Below are positions 33,589-42,893 of a DNA stretch of 64,000 nucleotides, one piece after another. Below the pieces are notes generated by a model. It was not told where the DNA came from. It did no database searches and saw only the letters and a list, made by a program, of their open reading frames with translations. Position 1 is the stretch's first letter, and the number at the start of each line of letters is the position of its first letter. A program made the position numbers and the translations under genes. The DNA is from Streptomyces natalensis ATCC 27448 (GTDB lineage Bacteria; Actinomycetota; Actinomycetes; Streptomycetales; Streptomycetaceae), in contig NZ_JRKI01000026.1 in NCBI RefSeq assembly GCF_000935125.1, positions 434,001-498,000 of the forward strand, read 5' to 3'.

Positions 33589-35277
33589 GTGCTTGATTCC
33601 TATGCGGTACTGATCGGGAGCGAGAGACAGCCCGGAGGCGGCTGGGTTCACTGGCCTCGGGCGGGTGCGTTGCTGCATGCGCCCTACGACACGATGGCTC
33701 TCAAGGCTCGCCTCGACTGCGCAAACGCCACGGCATCCGATCTTGCCGACGCCCGCCTGGCCGGCCGGGTGGCCCTGTCCACACCCGAACAGGGCAACGC
33801 GGCCTTACGGCTGGCCCGGCGAGCGGGCGAGGAGTGGCGGCGAGTCCCCATGCAACGGCGCCTCGCCTTCGTCGCAGCGGTGTACGACGCATTGTGCGAG
33901 CGAGCCGATGACGTCGTGGATGTCCTGGTGTCCGAGGGGCATCCGGTGCGGGTCGCGCGCTGGGAATTGACCGTGGCGCTCTCCCTGATCCACCCGGAGA
34001 CCCTCGAACATGCCCGGCAGTCGCTGGAGTGGCGCACGGAGCAGGCCGGGCGTCACATCCGCCTGGTCCGCAAGCCCGACGGGGTGGTGGGCCTCAATGC
34101 GGCCCGCAATGCCGGCTTTCTCTCCTCCGCGTTCGGCCTGCTCGTTCTTGCCGCAGGCAACGCGCTGATCGTGAACGCCCCTCCCACCGCCCCCCTCGCG
34201 GTTGCCTTTCTGTACCACGAATTGGTCGCCCCGCTGCTCGACCGCCACGGCGCCCCGCCGGGCACGCTCAGCGTCCTGTGCTCCCCCTCCCGGTCAGCCG
34301 TACAGCAGTGGCTCGGCTCCCCGGACTGCGACGACATCTTCTACTACGGGCCCGCCCGGCACGGCGCACGCCTCGAAGCCGAGTGCCTGGAGCACGGCAA
34401 GAAGCCGGTCCTGGAACTGTCCGGCAACGACGCCATGGTGGTGTGGCGCGACGCCGACCTCGAACGTTCGGCGACCGCGGCCGCCGAACGCTACTACGGC
34501 TCGGGGCAGCTGTGCATCGCGCCGAAGTTCGTCGTCGCCCATCCCGACGTGGCCGACGAGTTCACCGCCCTGCTGCACCGCCGAGTGGCCGAACTGCGCG
34601 TAGGGCCGCCCGAGGACCCGGACGTCGTCCTCAGCGCCGTCGTCAAACGCGGCGAGTGCCTGGATGTGCTGCGCGACGCGGTGGAACAAGGGGCCGAGCA
34701 CCTGTGCGGAGGCGAGCTCGTCGACGTACACGACAAGGTCACCGCCCGCGGCCCCTTCGTGCGTCCCGTCCTGCTGCGGGTGCACGGGCTCGCGACGGCG
34801 CGGCGGATGTGCGCGGTGCGGGAGGAGACCTTCTTCCCGCTGATGTGCGTCGTCGTGCCCGACCAGGCCGACCACGCCACGCCGGAGCACCTCCTCACCG
34901 ACATCCTGGAGTTCGTCGACAGCAACCGCTACGGGCTGCGCAACTCCCTGTGGGCGCGGGACCCGCACGTCATCGAGAGGTTCTGCGACATGGGCAACGG
35001 CGGTGTGCTGAAGGTCAACGACAGTCACATCGGCTGCCTGCCGGTGCTGCCCACGGTCGGTGGCACCGGGCTCAGTGGCGGCACCTTCGGCGAAGCCAAC
35101 CTCCCCTATCTGCGTACCACACGGCTGCAGGGCATCAGCGTGACCATCGATCCGCCCCGCACCCAGGTCTTCGACCACCACGCGGCGGTACACGCCGCCA
35201 CCGGACCTCCGGGCGCGCACCGGCGCCCGGAAAGCGAAAAACACAGCACGAACGAAGAGGGGACCGCACCCACATGA
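33589..35277 (+). CDS. Aldehyde dehydrogenase family protein
   Basis: A 562-aa protein, starting at GTG 33589. An alternative ATG at 33694 would shorten it by 35 residues. ALDH landmarks are present: Arg/Trp-rich EEWRRVPMQRRLAFVAAVYD, the coenzyme segment VGLNAARNAGFLSSAF with GNALIVNAPPTAPLA, Glu near 275 in LELSGNDA, and the catalytic Cys near 309 in GSGQLCIAPKF. The family usually shows LELGG; here it is LELSG. The C-terminus has GVLKVNDSH and GGTFGEANLPYLR where other ALDHs have NxN and GGxKxSG, followed by a low-complexity tail. It is most like acyl/aryl aldehyde dehydrogenases. It overlaps the EF-hand gene by four nt, a strong sign of a functional pair. Confidence 0.88.
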   Translation: MLDSYAVLIGSERQPGGGWVHWPRAGALLHAPYDTMALKARLDCANATASDLADARLAGRVALSTPEQGNAALRLARRAGEEWRRVPMQRRLAFVAAVYDALCERADDVVDVLVSEGHPVRVARWELTVALSLIHPETLEHARQSLEWRTEQAGRHIRLVRKPDGVVGLNAARNAGFLSSAFGLLVLAAGNALIVNAPPTAPLAVAFLYHELVAPLLDRHGAPPGTLSVLCSPSRSAVQQWLGSPDCDDIFYYGPARHGARLEAECLEHGKKPVLELSGNDAMVVWRDADLERSATAAAERYYGSGQLCIAPKFVVAHPDVADEFTALLHRRVAELRVGPPEDPDVVLSAVVKRGECLDVLRDAVEQGAEHLCGGELVDVHDKVTARGPFVRPVLLRVHGLATARRMCAVREETFFPLMCVVVPDQADHATPEHLLTDILEFVDSNRYGLRNSLWARDPHVIERFCDMGNGGVLKVNDSHIGCLPVLPTVGGTGLSGGTFGEANLPYLRTTRLQGISVTIDPPRTQVFDHHAAVHAATGPPGAHRRPESEKHSTNEEGTAPT

Positions 35278-35837
35278 CCACCCAGGCCCAAGACACCCTG
35301 CTCAACCAGAAGATCGACATCTGCTTCGGGCACATCGATGCCGACGGCAACGGATCATTGGACCGCGAGGACCTGTTCACCCTGGGCGCGCGACTGCTGG
35401 CCGCGTTCGGCGAGGCCGCGACATCGCCCAAGGGCACGCGGCTGATGGACGGCATGGTCACCTTCTGGGACGCCGTCGCTTCCGCCGCCGACGCGGACGG
35501 CGACGGGCGGCTCACACCCGAGGAGTACCGCACCGGCATGAAGGGGGCGTTCATCACCTCCGGCGAAGGCTTCTCCCAGGCCTTCCGGCCCATGCTGGAG
35601 GGAGTCTGCGGGCTCCTCGACACCAACGGCGACGGCGAGGTCGACGAGAAGGAGTTCCAGGTCTGGCAGGAGGTCTTCCGCACCGCGCCACAAGACCGGG
35701 CGGCGGCCTTCCAGGCGCTGGACGCCGACGGCAGCGGCAAACTGAGCGTCGACGAACTCCTCGACGCCATGCACCAGTACTACACGAGCACCGACCCCAA
35801 CGCCCCCGGCAACGTGCTGTACGGCCCACTGAACTGA
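35274..35837 (+). CDS. Calcium-binding EF-hand protein (calerythrin-like)
   Basis: A 187-aa acidic protein with four canonical EF-hand loops: residues 22-33 DADGNGSLDRED, 73-84 DADGDGRLTPEE, 116-127 DTNGDGEVDEKE and 150-161 DADGSGKLSVDE. Each has Asp at positions 1 and 3, Gly at 6 and an acidic residue at 12; loop 1 ends in Asp. Length and spacing match calerythrin and the sarcoplasmic calcium-binding protein type found in actinomycetes. There is no signal peptide. Its ATG overlaps the aldehyde dehydrogenase stop as ATGA, so it may buffer calcium, or bind and regulate the dehydrogenase. Confidence 0.93.
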   Translation: MTTQAQDTLLNQKIDICFGHIDADGNGSLDREDLFTLGARLLAAFGEAATSPKGTRLMDGMVTFWDAVASAADADGDGRLTPEEYRTGMKGAFITSGEGFSQAFRPMLEGVCGLLDTNGDGEVDEKEFQVWQEVFRTAPQDRAAAFQALDADGSGKLSVDELLDAMHQYYTSTDPNAPGNVLYGPLN

Positions 35838-35842
35838 CCCCC

Positions 35843-35915
35843 GGCCCGGCCCGGTGCCCCACGCTCACCCCGACACCGGGCCGGGCCCTGCCAAAAGCCC
35901 GCCATAGGGCGGGCT
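35843..35915 (+). terminator. Double hairpin terminator after the EF-hand gene
   Basis: GGCCCGGCCCGGTG (35843-35856) pairs perfectly with CACCGGGCCGGGCC (35874-35887), a 14-bp stem. It is followed by AGCCCGCC-ATAG-GGCGGGCT (35896-35915), an 8-bp stem after AAAA. It lies six nt from the stop codon and should end the two-gene transcript. Confidence 0.75.
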
Positions 35916-36065
35916 CTGTGTCGGGTGGCGGGCTGGTGGGGCCTGTCAGGCGAGTGGTCCGGGGCGACTTCACAGCAGGTCACCCGGATAGTGGCTATGA
36001 GGCTGCCGTCGTGCCGCAGGGGTGCGCTCCTGGACAAGAACGCACCCCTGCATGTAGGAGGCATC
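35916..36065. promoter_or_regulatory. Region before the yegP-like remnant
   Basis: No gene. A sequence GTAGGAGGCATC ends just before the ATG at 36066, a textbook ribosome binding site that shows the downstream reading was once a real gene. Confidence 0.45.
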
Positions 36066-36134
36066 ATGCCTGGAAAATTTGAAATGCACGAGGATAAAGC
36101 GGGTAAATACCGCTACTGACTCAAGTGCACCCAC
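36066..36134 (+). pseudogene. DUF1508 (YegP-like) gene remnant cut by an IS5 fragment
   Basis: With a strong GGAGG site, the frame reads PGKFEMHEDKAGKYRY and then TGA where the family has Arg (CGA to TGA would be one change), followed by Leu-Lys as expected. Directly after this the sequence becomes the inner end of an IS5 transposase fragment on the other strand. The normal protein is about 60-110 aa, so only its start is left. Confidence 0.7.
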
Positions 36135-36300
36135 TGCGAGCCGATCGGGAACTTCCAGGCGATCGCGTCGATCACCTCACGGTGATCGCGCACCGACAGC
36201 CCCGCTTCGGAGTCGGGTCCGAGAGTAACGGCTCGATCCGCGCCCACTGCGCGTCAGCCAACGGCACACCCGGACCAACGATCCGATGATCCGAACGAAA
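36125..36300 (-). pseudogene. IS5-family transposase N-terminal fragment, frameshifted
   Basis: Minus-strand reading VPLADAQWARIEPLL then DPTPKRG, and after a one-base shift RDHREVIDAIAWKF and GSQWVHL, the classical first 55 residues of Streptomyces IS5 transposases. The fragment ends exactly at the yegP remnant. Confidence 0.75.
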
Positions 36301-36493
36301 CGGCCTAACGGAGTCCTACTAGCGCCGGACCTGAGAAGGCTCCAAGCCGTGGCCGATGATCGCGGTGATTTCTTGCCGGTCAGCGGTAGCGCGCTGGCCG
36401 TGCATTCCCAACGGACCGTGGATCGCGGTGGCTGGTACGACGAAGCCGGCTGCCCCAGACGGGGCAGCCGCCTCCCGCATCGGCTTCAGGCCC

Positions 36494-36760
36494 TCACCAC
36501 TTCTTCGTATCGATCCCGGCGCGCTGGGCGCGGTCCAACTCCTCGGTGCTCGCCTTGGCCCTGCGGGATTCCAGCGGGCCCCATTGCCGGGGCTTGGTGA
36601 ACATCGGGGCCTGGCCGCCGGGGATCGCGACGACTCCGCCGAAGCGTTCGTCGCCCGCGAACCAGAGGGCTGAGGACATGTCCTCTTCCCACGTGCGATG
36701 GCGGAGGACCGGACTTGCGATCATCTCTGAGCTTGACTCCGTCGGGAATCTTGGGGTTTT
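36494..36760 (-). pseudogene. C-terminal fragment of an unknown protein
   Basis: A frame without a credible start reads WEEDMSSALWFAGDERFGG, VVAIPGGQAPMFTKPRQW and ESRRAKASTEELDRAQRAG, ending in DTKKW. Composition and codon use look like a real actinobacterial protein end, but I do not know the family. Upstream similarity breaks by frameshift. Confidence 0.35.
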
Positions 36761-36920
36761 CCGGTGCGGCAGCGTGATCAGCAGGCAGGCTCGCGGCAGT
36801 GGTGCAGGCCGATCCAGCTGACGAGGTGCGCGTTGTCCGTCCGTCCCCGCTCCGGTGAGCAAGTCCCCTCTCTGACCGCGCAGATCGCGCGGGCGAGCAA
36901 TTCCGAAGGGCACGCCGGCG

Positions 36921-37325
36921 ATGTGGGTGCGGGACCGCTTGGACGGGCTGTGGCACGACGAGGATTTCGCCGGCTGGTATCCGCGCGACGGCCGTCCCGG
37001 CCTTTCGCCCGCTCAGCCGGCCACCATCTGTGTACTGCAGTTCCTGCCCGGCCTGTCGGACCGGCAGGCGGCGGAGGCGGTGCGCTGCCGCATCGATTTC
37101 AAGTACGCGCTGGCCGTGGAGCTGGACGATCCCGGCTTCCCTCACGGCGTGCTGGCCGACTTCCGCGAGCGCCTCGCCCAGGACGATCGCGCTGACCGTC
37201 TCCTCGACCTGGCGCTCGCCCGTCTGAAGGAGGCCGGCCTCGTACGCGAGCGCACCACGCAGCGCACCGATTCGACTCATGTTCTGGCCGCGGTGCGCGG
37301 TAGGACACGGCTGACGACCGTCCGT
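36921..37325 (+). pseudogene. IS1182-family transposase, N-terminal fragment
   Basis: Starts at ATG 36921 and reads VRDRLDGLWHDEDFAGWYP, LSPAQPATICVLQFLPGLSD, RQAAEAVRCRIDFKYALAVE, PGFPHGVLADFRERL and TTQRTDSTHVLAAVR, the typical first 125 residues of IS1182/IS4-like transposases including the first catalytic Asp (TDSTH). The remainder (about 350 aa) is missing; after VRGRTRLTTV the frame is unrelated. The phosphatase gene follows. Confidence 0.8.
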
Positions 37326-37449
37326 TTGATCCGTTCAGCGAGCGTCCTTCACCTGTTGTCTGCTGGATGTTTCCCGTGCTCCACGGGGTTGTTCTTCTGC
37401 CGCTGTGAATCTTCGGGCGATCCGAGAGCCCAGCGGTAGGAGAGCAGCA

Positions 37450-39036
37450 GTGAGTCAGCCGGCACGCAGGACGGTCCTCCAAGCCTCGGCTGCGGCAGGA
37501 GTGTTGGCGGCCGGTCCGGCCTCGACCCTGCTGTGGACACAGCCCGCCGTCGCAGACGCTCCGAACACCGAGCAGATACACCTGGCCTACGGTGAGGAGC
37601 CCTCGCGGGAGATGACCGTCTCCTGGGCGACCGCCGCCTCGGTGCGCCGGCCCCGCCTGCGCCTGGGGCGCCCCGGCGGGGACTTGGGGCGCACGGTGCG
37701 GGCCGAGACCACCACGTACGTGGATGGCCTCAACAAGGTCGAGACGTACACCCATCGGGTGCGGCTGCGCGAGCTGCGTCCGGACACGCAGTACGTGTAC
37801 GAGGTGCTGCACGACGGTGCCGCGCCCCGCCGCTCCACCTTCCGCACCGCGCCCGAGCCGGGCCGGGTGCCGTTCCGGTTCACCAGCTTCGGCGATCTGG
37901 GTGCCGGTGACCCGAAGTGGAAGAAGTCCGCGGTCAACGGGGCTGTCGCAGTGCGGCAGGTGGAGCGGTTCAATCCGCTCTTCCACCTTCTCAACGGCGA
38001 CCTGGCCTACGCCAACAACAATGAGGAGACCCAGCCACAGTGCTGGGACGCGTTCATGAACAACATGTCGGTGTCCGCCGCGAACCGCCCCTGGATGCCG
38101 GCACCCGGCAACCACGAGGTGGAAGCGGGCGGCGGCGACCTCGGTTACGCCTCGTACGCGACCCGCTTCGATCTGCCCGACAACCACACCCGTGACTACT
38201 GCGGGAACTGGTACAGCTTCCAGGTCGGCTCGGTGCTCTTCGCCGTCCTGGACGGCAACGACCTCGCGGTGGAGGACGACGCGAGCATCGACCCGGCGAC
38301 CGGGCAGTCCGTCTACATCAGCGGCTACAGCGAGGGTGCCCAACTCCGCTGGCTGGAGCGGACATTGGCGCAGGCCAGGGCGGGCCGGAACGTCGACTGG
38401 ATCGTGGTGTCCCTGCACCAGTTCGCGATGTCGTCCTCCGCCGCCAGCCACGGCGGCGACATGGGACTGCGCGAACAGTTGCTGCCCGTCCTCGACCGGC
38501 ACGCCGTGGACCTGGTGCTCTGCGGCCACGACCACGACTACGAGCGCACCCACCCCGTACGCGGCACCGACCCGGGCAGCCTCCTGCGCCCGGCCGTGGT
38601 CGATGACCGGCTCGACGGCATCGACACCTCCAAGGGCACCGTCCACCTCATCCTGGGCGGCGGTGGCACTGCCTCACACGACGACACGTATCTCACGGAT
38701 CCGGACGGCGACGGCGTCCCGGACGCCTTCGTCCGAACCCAGCGCCTCACCTACAAGGCCGACCCGGACGCCAAGGAGAAGGCGACCTGGTCCGCGGTGC
38801 GCGACCCCGACCAGACCTACCCGTACGGCGTCGCGGTCTTCGACGTCGACCCCGGATCGCTGATCGGCGGCCGCACGACGATCACCGTCAGCTATTACCA
38901 CACCCCGACCGCGACAGCGACGGACCCGGACCCCGCCCCAGTGCTCTTCGACCGCTTCCGCATCCACCGCAGGCGGCGCGATGCCTGCTGGCCCGTCACC
39001 AACTCGGCCCAGGAGAAGGCTGGTTCACTATCCTGA
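37450..39036 (+). CDS. Tat-exported purple acid phosphatase (metallophosphoesterase)
   Basis: A 528-aa protein from the GTG at 37450 (TAGGAGAG upstream). The N-terminus ARRTVLQASAAAGVLAAG is a twin-arginine signal, with cleavage near VADA. Residues about 45-130 form a fibronectin-III-like N-terminal domain (REMTVSWATAASV, THRVRLRELRPDTQYVYEV). The catalytic domain holds the dinuclear metal motifs FGDLGAG, NGDLAYANN, GNHEVE, the His of VVSLHQ and GHDHDYERTH. It should hydrolyse phosphate esters outside the cell, for phosphate scavenging. The C-terminus (HRRRRDACWPVTNS) looks slightly extended beyond the usual end. Spacing from the IS1182 remnant suggests that its original promoter may be disrupted. 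Confidence 0.92.
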   Translation: MSQPARRTVLQASAAAGVLAAGPASTLLWTQPAVADAPNTEQIHLAYGEEPSREMTVSWATAASVRRPRLRLGRPGGDLGRTVRAETTTYVDGLNKVETYTHRVRLRELRPDTQYVYEVLHDGAAPRRSTFRTAPEPGRVPFRFTSFGDLGAGDPKWKKSAVNGAVAVRQVERFNPLFHLLNGDLAYANNNEETQPQCWDAFMNNMSVSAANRPWMPAPGNHEVEAGGGDLGYASYATRFDLPDNHTRDYCGNWYSFQVGSVLFAVLDGNDLAVEDDASIDPATGQSVYISGYSEGAQLRWLERTLAQARAGRNVDWIVVSLHQFAMSSSAASHGGDMGLREQLLPVLDRHAVDLVLCGHDHDYERTHPVRGTDPGSLLRPAVVDDRLDGIDTSKGTVHLILGGGGTASHDDTYLTDPDGDGVPDAFVRTQRLTYKADPDAKEKATWSAVRDPDQTYPYGVAVFDVDPGSLIGGRTTITVSYYHTPTATATDPDPAPVLFDRFRIHRRRRDACWPVTNSAQEKAGSLS

Positions 39037-39751
39037 CTCTCGGCCGCCCAGGGCAGAGTCACGTTGCCGGGCCGAACACGGGAGTCAGTGGGGCGCAGTC
39101 CGCGACAGGCCCCCAGCCACGGCGAGCCCGCAGGGGTCCTTCAGCGCGCTATCTATCACTTCCCTATCACGAGCCCCATGGACGCTCCCACGTCACAATG
39201 CTCTGACCTGGACTTACACGCTCGCCCTGGACCAACTGGACGCCCCAGGACGGGTTCTACGACATATGCCAGGTTGTGCCACCTTCGACAACGACGTGGC
39301 GCCGAGGCGTCTGGAGGCAGCGTCCGCCGGCCAGTTGGCCTGCCCATGTCCTACGGCTCACGCGCCGGCTGGGCATGAGCCGTGCACAGGTGGCGCTGCC
39401 CGTGATGGTTCCCTGAGAGCTTCCTCGGTATCCGGTAGTGGAGACAAGATCCGGACCATGCACGGACCAACACACCACCGGCCGGGACCCGGTCCGTTGT
39501 TTCAGCAGGTCAGCACCACGCGAGCGCTGTACCACCAGCAGACGGAAAACCTGCTGGACGTTCCGCACGCGTGGTTCAGCGACACCGCTTATTCTCAGCC
39601 GACTCGTCCCAGCAGACCTCCTTGATCTCGGCCCAGGTGATCGGCAGGTGCCCAGAATGCTCTGGACCGGACCTGCAAGCGCCCTTTACTGTCGGCGGCA
39701 GGGCTGCGGCCTGGAGCGAAGGCGCAAGGCTGCGGAATGTGCGGGGGTCCA
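39037..39751. other. 700-bp intergenic region containing a repeat
   Basis: No gene is supported. The right copy of the GGACCA direct repeat lies in it; the LysR promoter should be in its last 100 bp. Confidence 0.45.
39445..39550 (+). repeat. Direct repeat, right copy (GGACCA element)
   Basis: Matches 27907-28016 in the same orientation: CCGGACCATGCACGGACCA, then TTCAGCAGGTCAGCACCACG and TGTACCACCAGCAGACGG. The middle is diverged. The two copies enclose 11.4 kb. Confidence 0.65.
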
Positions 39752-40639
39752 GTGGAGCGGTATGAGATCGAGACGTTCCTGGCCCTGGCCGAAGAGCTCC
39801 ACTTCACGCGCACCGCTGAACGTCTGCTCGTCTCGCCGGGCCGGGTCAGTCAAACGATCAAGAAACTGGAACGTCGCATCGGCGGCGCGTTGTTCGAACG
39901 CAGCAACCGTCAGGTGTCCCTCACCCCGGTCGGTCGACAGCTCCATGCCGAGTTGCTCCCCGCATATCAGCAGGTCCAGCAGGCCGTCGCCAATGCGTCA
40001 GCAGCCTGTCGGGGCCTCAGCGGTGTGCTGCGCGTCGGCTTCTCCGCCTCATGGTGCGGCGACCTCATCGTCCAGGCGGCGGAGGGGTTCCACGCCCGCC
40101 ACCCTCAGTGCACCGTCGAGATCCAGGAGGTGACGTTCGCGGCCGCCTTCACAGCGTTGCGGGGCGACGGCCTCGACATGCTGATCAAAGAACTTCCCGT
40201 CGACGGGCCCGACGTCACCGCGGGTCCCGTTCTCTTTTCCGAACGCCGTGCCCTCGTGGTGCCTGCCTTCCATCAGCTCGCGGCTCAGGAAACGATCTCG
40301 CAGGAGGACCTCGCCCTCCTGCCATTGATCACGCCCGTCGGTGTGTCCCAGAGCTTCCTCGATGCCTTCTACCCGCGCCGCACACCGGGGGGCCGATCCG
40401 TCCCTCGGGGCCCGGCTGCCGTCGCCTGGCAGGAGATGCTGTCGTTGGTCGGGGCGGGCAAAGGGGGTACTGCGGCCGCTGCGAGGGCGGAGAACTACTA
40501 CGGCCGGCCGGACGTCGCCTATGTCCCGTTCGACGACGCACCGCTCATCGACTTCGCCCCGATGTGGCTGAAAGGCAATGAATCCGCCGAGCTCCAAGCC
40601 TTCGTCCGGGTCCTCCTCGAGTTCGCCCCCGCTCGATGA
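39752..40639 (+). CDS. LysR-family transcriptional regulator
   Basis: A 295-aa regulator, preferred start GTG 39752. The winged HTH is clear: RYEIETFLALAEELHFTRTA, ERLLVSPGRVSQTIKKLERR, GALFERSNRQVSLTPVG. The C-terminal ligand domain begins SGVLRVGFSASW and is of LysR substrate-binding type. It points toward the minus-strand operon of hydrolase, SnoaL-like protein and MFS exporter and ends 170 nt from the exporter gene. By proximity it may regulate these genes, but regulators usually lie divergently, so this is uncertain. Confidence 0.92.
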   Translation: MERYEIETFLALAEELHFTRTAERLLVSPGRVSQTIKKLERRIGGALFERSNRQVSLTPVGRQLHAELLPAYQQVQQAVANASAACRGLSGVLRVGFSASWCGDLIVQAAEGFHARHPQCTVEIQEVTFAAAFTALRGDGLDMLIKELPVDGPDVTAGPVLFSERRALVVPAFHQLAAQETISQEDLALLPLITPVGVSQSFLDAFYPRRTPGGRSVPRGPAAVAWQEMLSLVGAGKGGTAAAARAENYYGRPDVAYVPFDDAPLIDFAPMWLKGNESAELQAFVRVLLEFAPAR

Positions 40640-40810
40640 GACGGACTTCCGGTCAGGCGGTATGCGGAACGAGCCGGCCTCGCAGGCGGCCGTGCTCGCC
40701 GAGTTCGGGTGCGGCCGCCGCCTGCTGCAACGACAGGACCCGCTGGAGCTCGGTCCGCACCGTTCCGGTGGCGAGGAGACCCGCGGCCCTGCAGTGCCAC
40801 ACCGCCCGGC

Positions 40811-42226
40811 TCACGCCTCCGCGCCCCGGCGCCCGTCCCGCGGCAGCGTCAGCGTCACACCCGCCGTCAGTACGAGCCCGACTGCCGCGAGCAGCATGCT
40901 CCACCGCATGCCGACCAGGAACGTGTCCGCCCCCGCCAGCAGCGCCCCGAAGACTGCCACCGCGATCGCCCCGCCGACCTGGCGGCCGGTGTTGAGCACG
41001 GCTGATGCCGTGCCCGCCCGGTCCGCGGGTACCGCGTCGAGCAGCATCGCGGTCAGCGCCGGCACCGTCAGCGCCCCGCCGAGGCCGACCGGCACCATCA
41101 GCGCCGCCACCGCCCATACGTTGGTGTGCGCGCCGACTGTGAGCAGCGCCAGTAGCCCGGCCGTCCCGAGCAGTTGTCCCGCCACCATCGGCACCCGCGG
41201 GCCGAACTGGGCGGCCAGCTTCGCCGAGGCCAGGTTCACCACTGCGACCAGTGCCGTCATCGGGATGAACATCAGGCCCGCGTGCAGCGCGGTCTGCCCG
41301 CGCTCCTGCTGGAGGTACAGGCTGAAGATGAACACCCCGCCGTAGTAGGCGGCATTGAGCATGAAGCCGACCACCAGGGACACCGCCACCACCCGCGAGC
41401 GGAACAGCGGCAGCGGGAGCATCGGGTGCGCACCCCTGGCCTGCGCGGCGAGGAAGGCAGCTGCCGCGGCGGCGGCCACGAGGAGCGACACCACCACGAG
41501 CGGCCGGCCGAAGCCCTCGGCGCCGCCCTCGATCACGCCATACGTCAGCGCGCCCATCGCGACCACCGCTGTCACCTGCCCGACCGCGTCCAGCCGCGCG
41601 GGCAGCCGCGGGGAGGCCGGCACGCGGGCCAGCAGGGCGAGCGCCAGCAGGCCCGCCGGAAGGTTGACGAAGAAGATCCACCGCCAGCCCGCGGAGGCGG
41701 AGAGTGCCCCGCCGAGCACCGGCCCGGCGGCCACCGCGACCGCGCCGCCCACGGTCCAGATGGCAATGGCCCGAGCCCGCTTCGCCTGGTCGGGAAAGCC
41801 CTGCCGGACCAGCGCCAGCGACGCCGGCATCATCACCGCCGCCGCACCCCCCTGCACCAGTCGCGCCGCCACCAGCACGCCGAGCCCGGGCGCCAGTCCG
41901 CACGCGGCCGAGGCCAGCGCGAAGAGCACCAGGCCGCCGCCATACGCCTGCCGGGCCCCGATGCGGTCGGAGAGGGCGCCTGCGGAGAGCATCAGAGCGG
42001 CGAATATCAGCGTGTATCCGTCCACGACCCACTGCAGGCCGGACATGCCGCCGCCGAGGCTGCGGCCGATGTCGGGCAGCGCGACGGTGACGATCAACGC
42101 GTCCAGCGAGATGAGGAAGAAGCCCAGCAGGGCGGCACCGAGCACCACGGTGGATCCACCCCGAGCCGCTTCCGACGCATCGGTCGCGACGCCGGAGGCA
42201 GGTGAGGACTTGAGCAGGGATTTCAT
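40811..42226 (-). CDS. MFS drug exporter, DHA2 (14-TM) type
   Basis: A 471-aa transporter with CAGGAG before its ATG. Motifs: TM1 FLISLDALIVTVALPDIGRS, motif A GALSDRIGARQAYGGGLVLF, motif C region AAGPVLGGALSASAGWRWIF and FVNLPAGLLALAL. These are characteristic of EmrB/QacA proton-driven multidrug antiporters, with 14 hydrophobic helices expected. It ends the operon 43860-40811 and may export the substrate or product of the neighbouring hydrolase. Confidence 0.95.
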   Translation of the reverse strand: MKSLLKSSPASGVATDASEAARGGSTVVLGAALLGFFLISLDALIVTVALPDIGRSLGGGMSGLQWVVDGYTLIFAALMLSAGALSDRIGARQAYGGGLVLFALASAACGLAPGLGVLVAARLVQGGAAAVMMPASLALVRQGFPDQAKRARAIAIWTVGGAVAVAAGPVLGGALSASAGWRWIFFVNLPAGLLALALLARVPASPRLPARLDAVGQVTAVVAMGALTYGVIEGGAEGFGRPLVVVSLLVAAAAAAAFLAAQARGAHPMLPLPLFRSRVVAVSLVVGFMLNAAYYGGVFIFSLYLQQERGQTALHAGLMFIPMTALVAVVNLASAKLAAQFGPRVPMVAGQLLGTAGLLALLTVGAHTNVWAVAALMVPVGLGGALTVPALTAMLLDAVPADRAGTASAVLNTGRQVGGAIAVAVFGALLAGADTFLVGMRWSMLLAAVGLVLTAGVTLTLPRDGRRGAEA

Positions 42227-42384
42227 CAGGGCACTCCTGAGACTTTCTTGAAGGTGTGCAACCGAGAGTGGAGGTCAGGGGCGACCGCTGACAGGCCGAC
42301 TGTTTGCGGGGAGCACCCTGGCGCGGAGAGGTGAGTGGACACCCGACGGCGAGGGCCCCGCCGCCGGCGTAGCGGTACGTGCGG

Positions 42385-42861
42385 TCAGCCTGCTGCCTGT
42401 GCGGGGAGGTCCTTGTTGCCGTCACCCCAGGTCGCTGTCATCACCACCGAGGTGATCAGCCATCGGCCGCCGGTCCGTGCCAGTACCCAGCGGTAGTCGC
42501 CGCCGAGCGTCCACAGCGGAGCCCCATGGGCGGTGGCGAGGCGGTGCGTGGCCTGGAAGGAGGCGGTGCAGACGGCACGGTCCCCGTCGACCTGGACCAA
42601 GTGGTTGGCGATCAGGTGCTGGGTGGCGTCGTAGCCGCCGAGCGTCGCCGACCAAGCGTCGACGATCTCCTGAGGAGTGAGCTGGACCGGTTCGCCGCCG
42701 TTGAGGCTTGTGTAGTCGAGAAGCACCTTTGCGGCGAACAGGCGGCGCAGGAGCGCCCATTCGCGGCGGTCCGCGTGTACGGCCATCCGGGTGCAGGTCT
42801 CGGCGACCTCGATCCTGGTCTCGGACGGGGACGGCGCGGCGGCCTCAAAAGGCTCGGACAT
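42385..42861 (-). CDS. SnoaL-like / NTF2-fold protein
   Basis: A 158-aa protein with CAGGAG upstream of the ATG. The cone fold of the family is seen in ETCTRMAVHADRREWALLRR, LFAAKVLLDYTSLNGGEPV, QEIVDAWSATLGGYDATQHL (conserved His), VDGDRAVCTASFQATHRLA and RWLITSVVMTATWGDGN. Members include polyketide cyclases, isomerases and dehydratases, and many have no catalysis. It lies between a hydrolase and an exporter of the same operon. Confidence 0.88.
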   Translation of the reverse strand: MSEPFEAAAPSPSETRIEVAETCTRMAVHADRREWALLRRLFAAKVLLDYTSLNGGEPVQLTPQEIVDAWSATLGGYDATQHLIANHLVQVDGDRAVCTASFQATHRLATAHGAPLWTLGGDYRWVLARTGGRWLITSVVMTATWGDGNKDLPAQAAG

Positions 42862-42893
42862 GCGAGGTGGTCTCCTGTCGGGGCGATGTGCGG

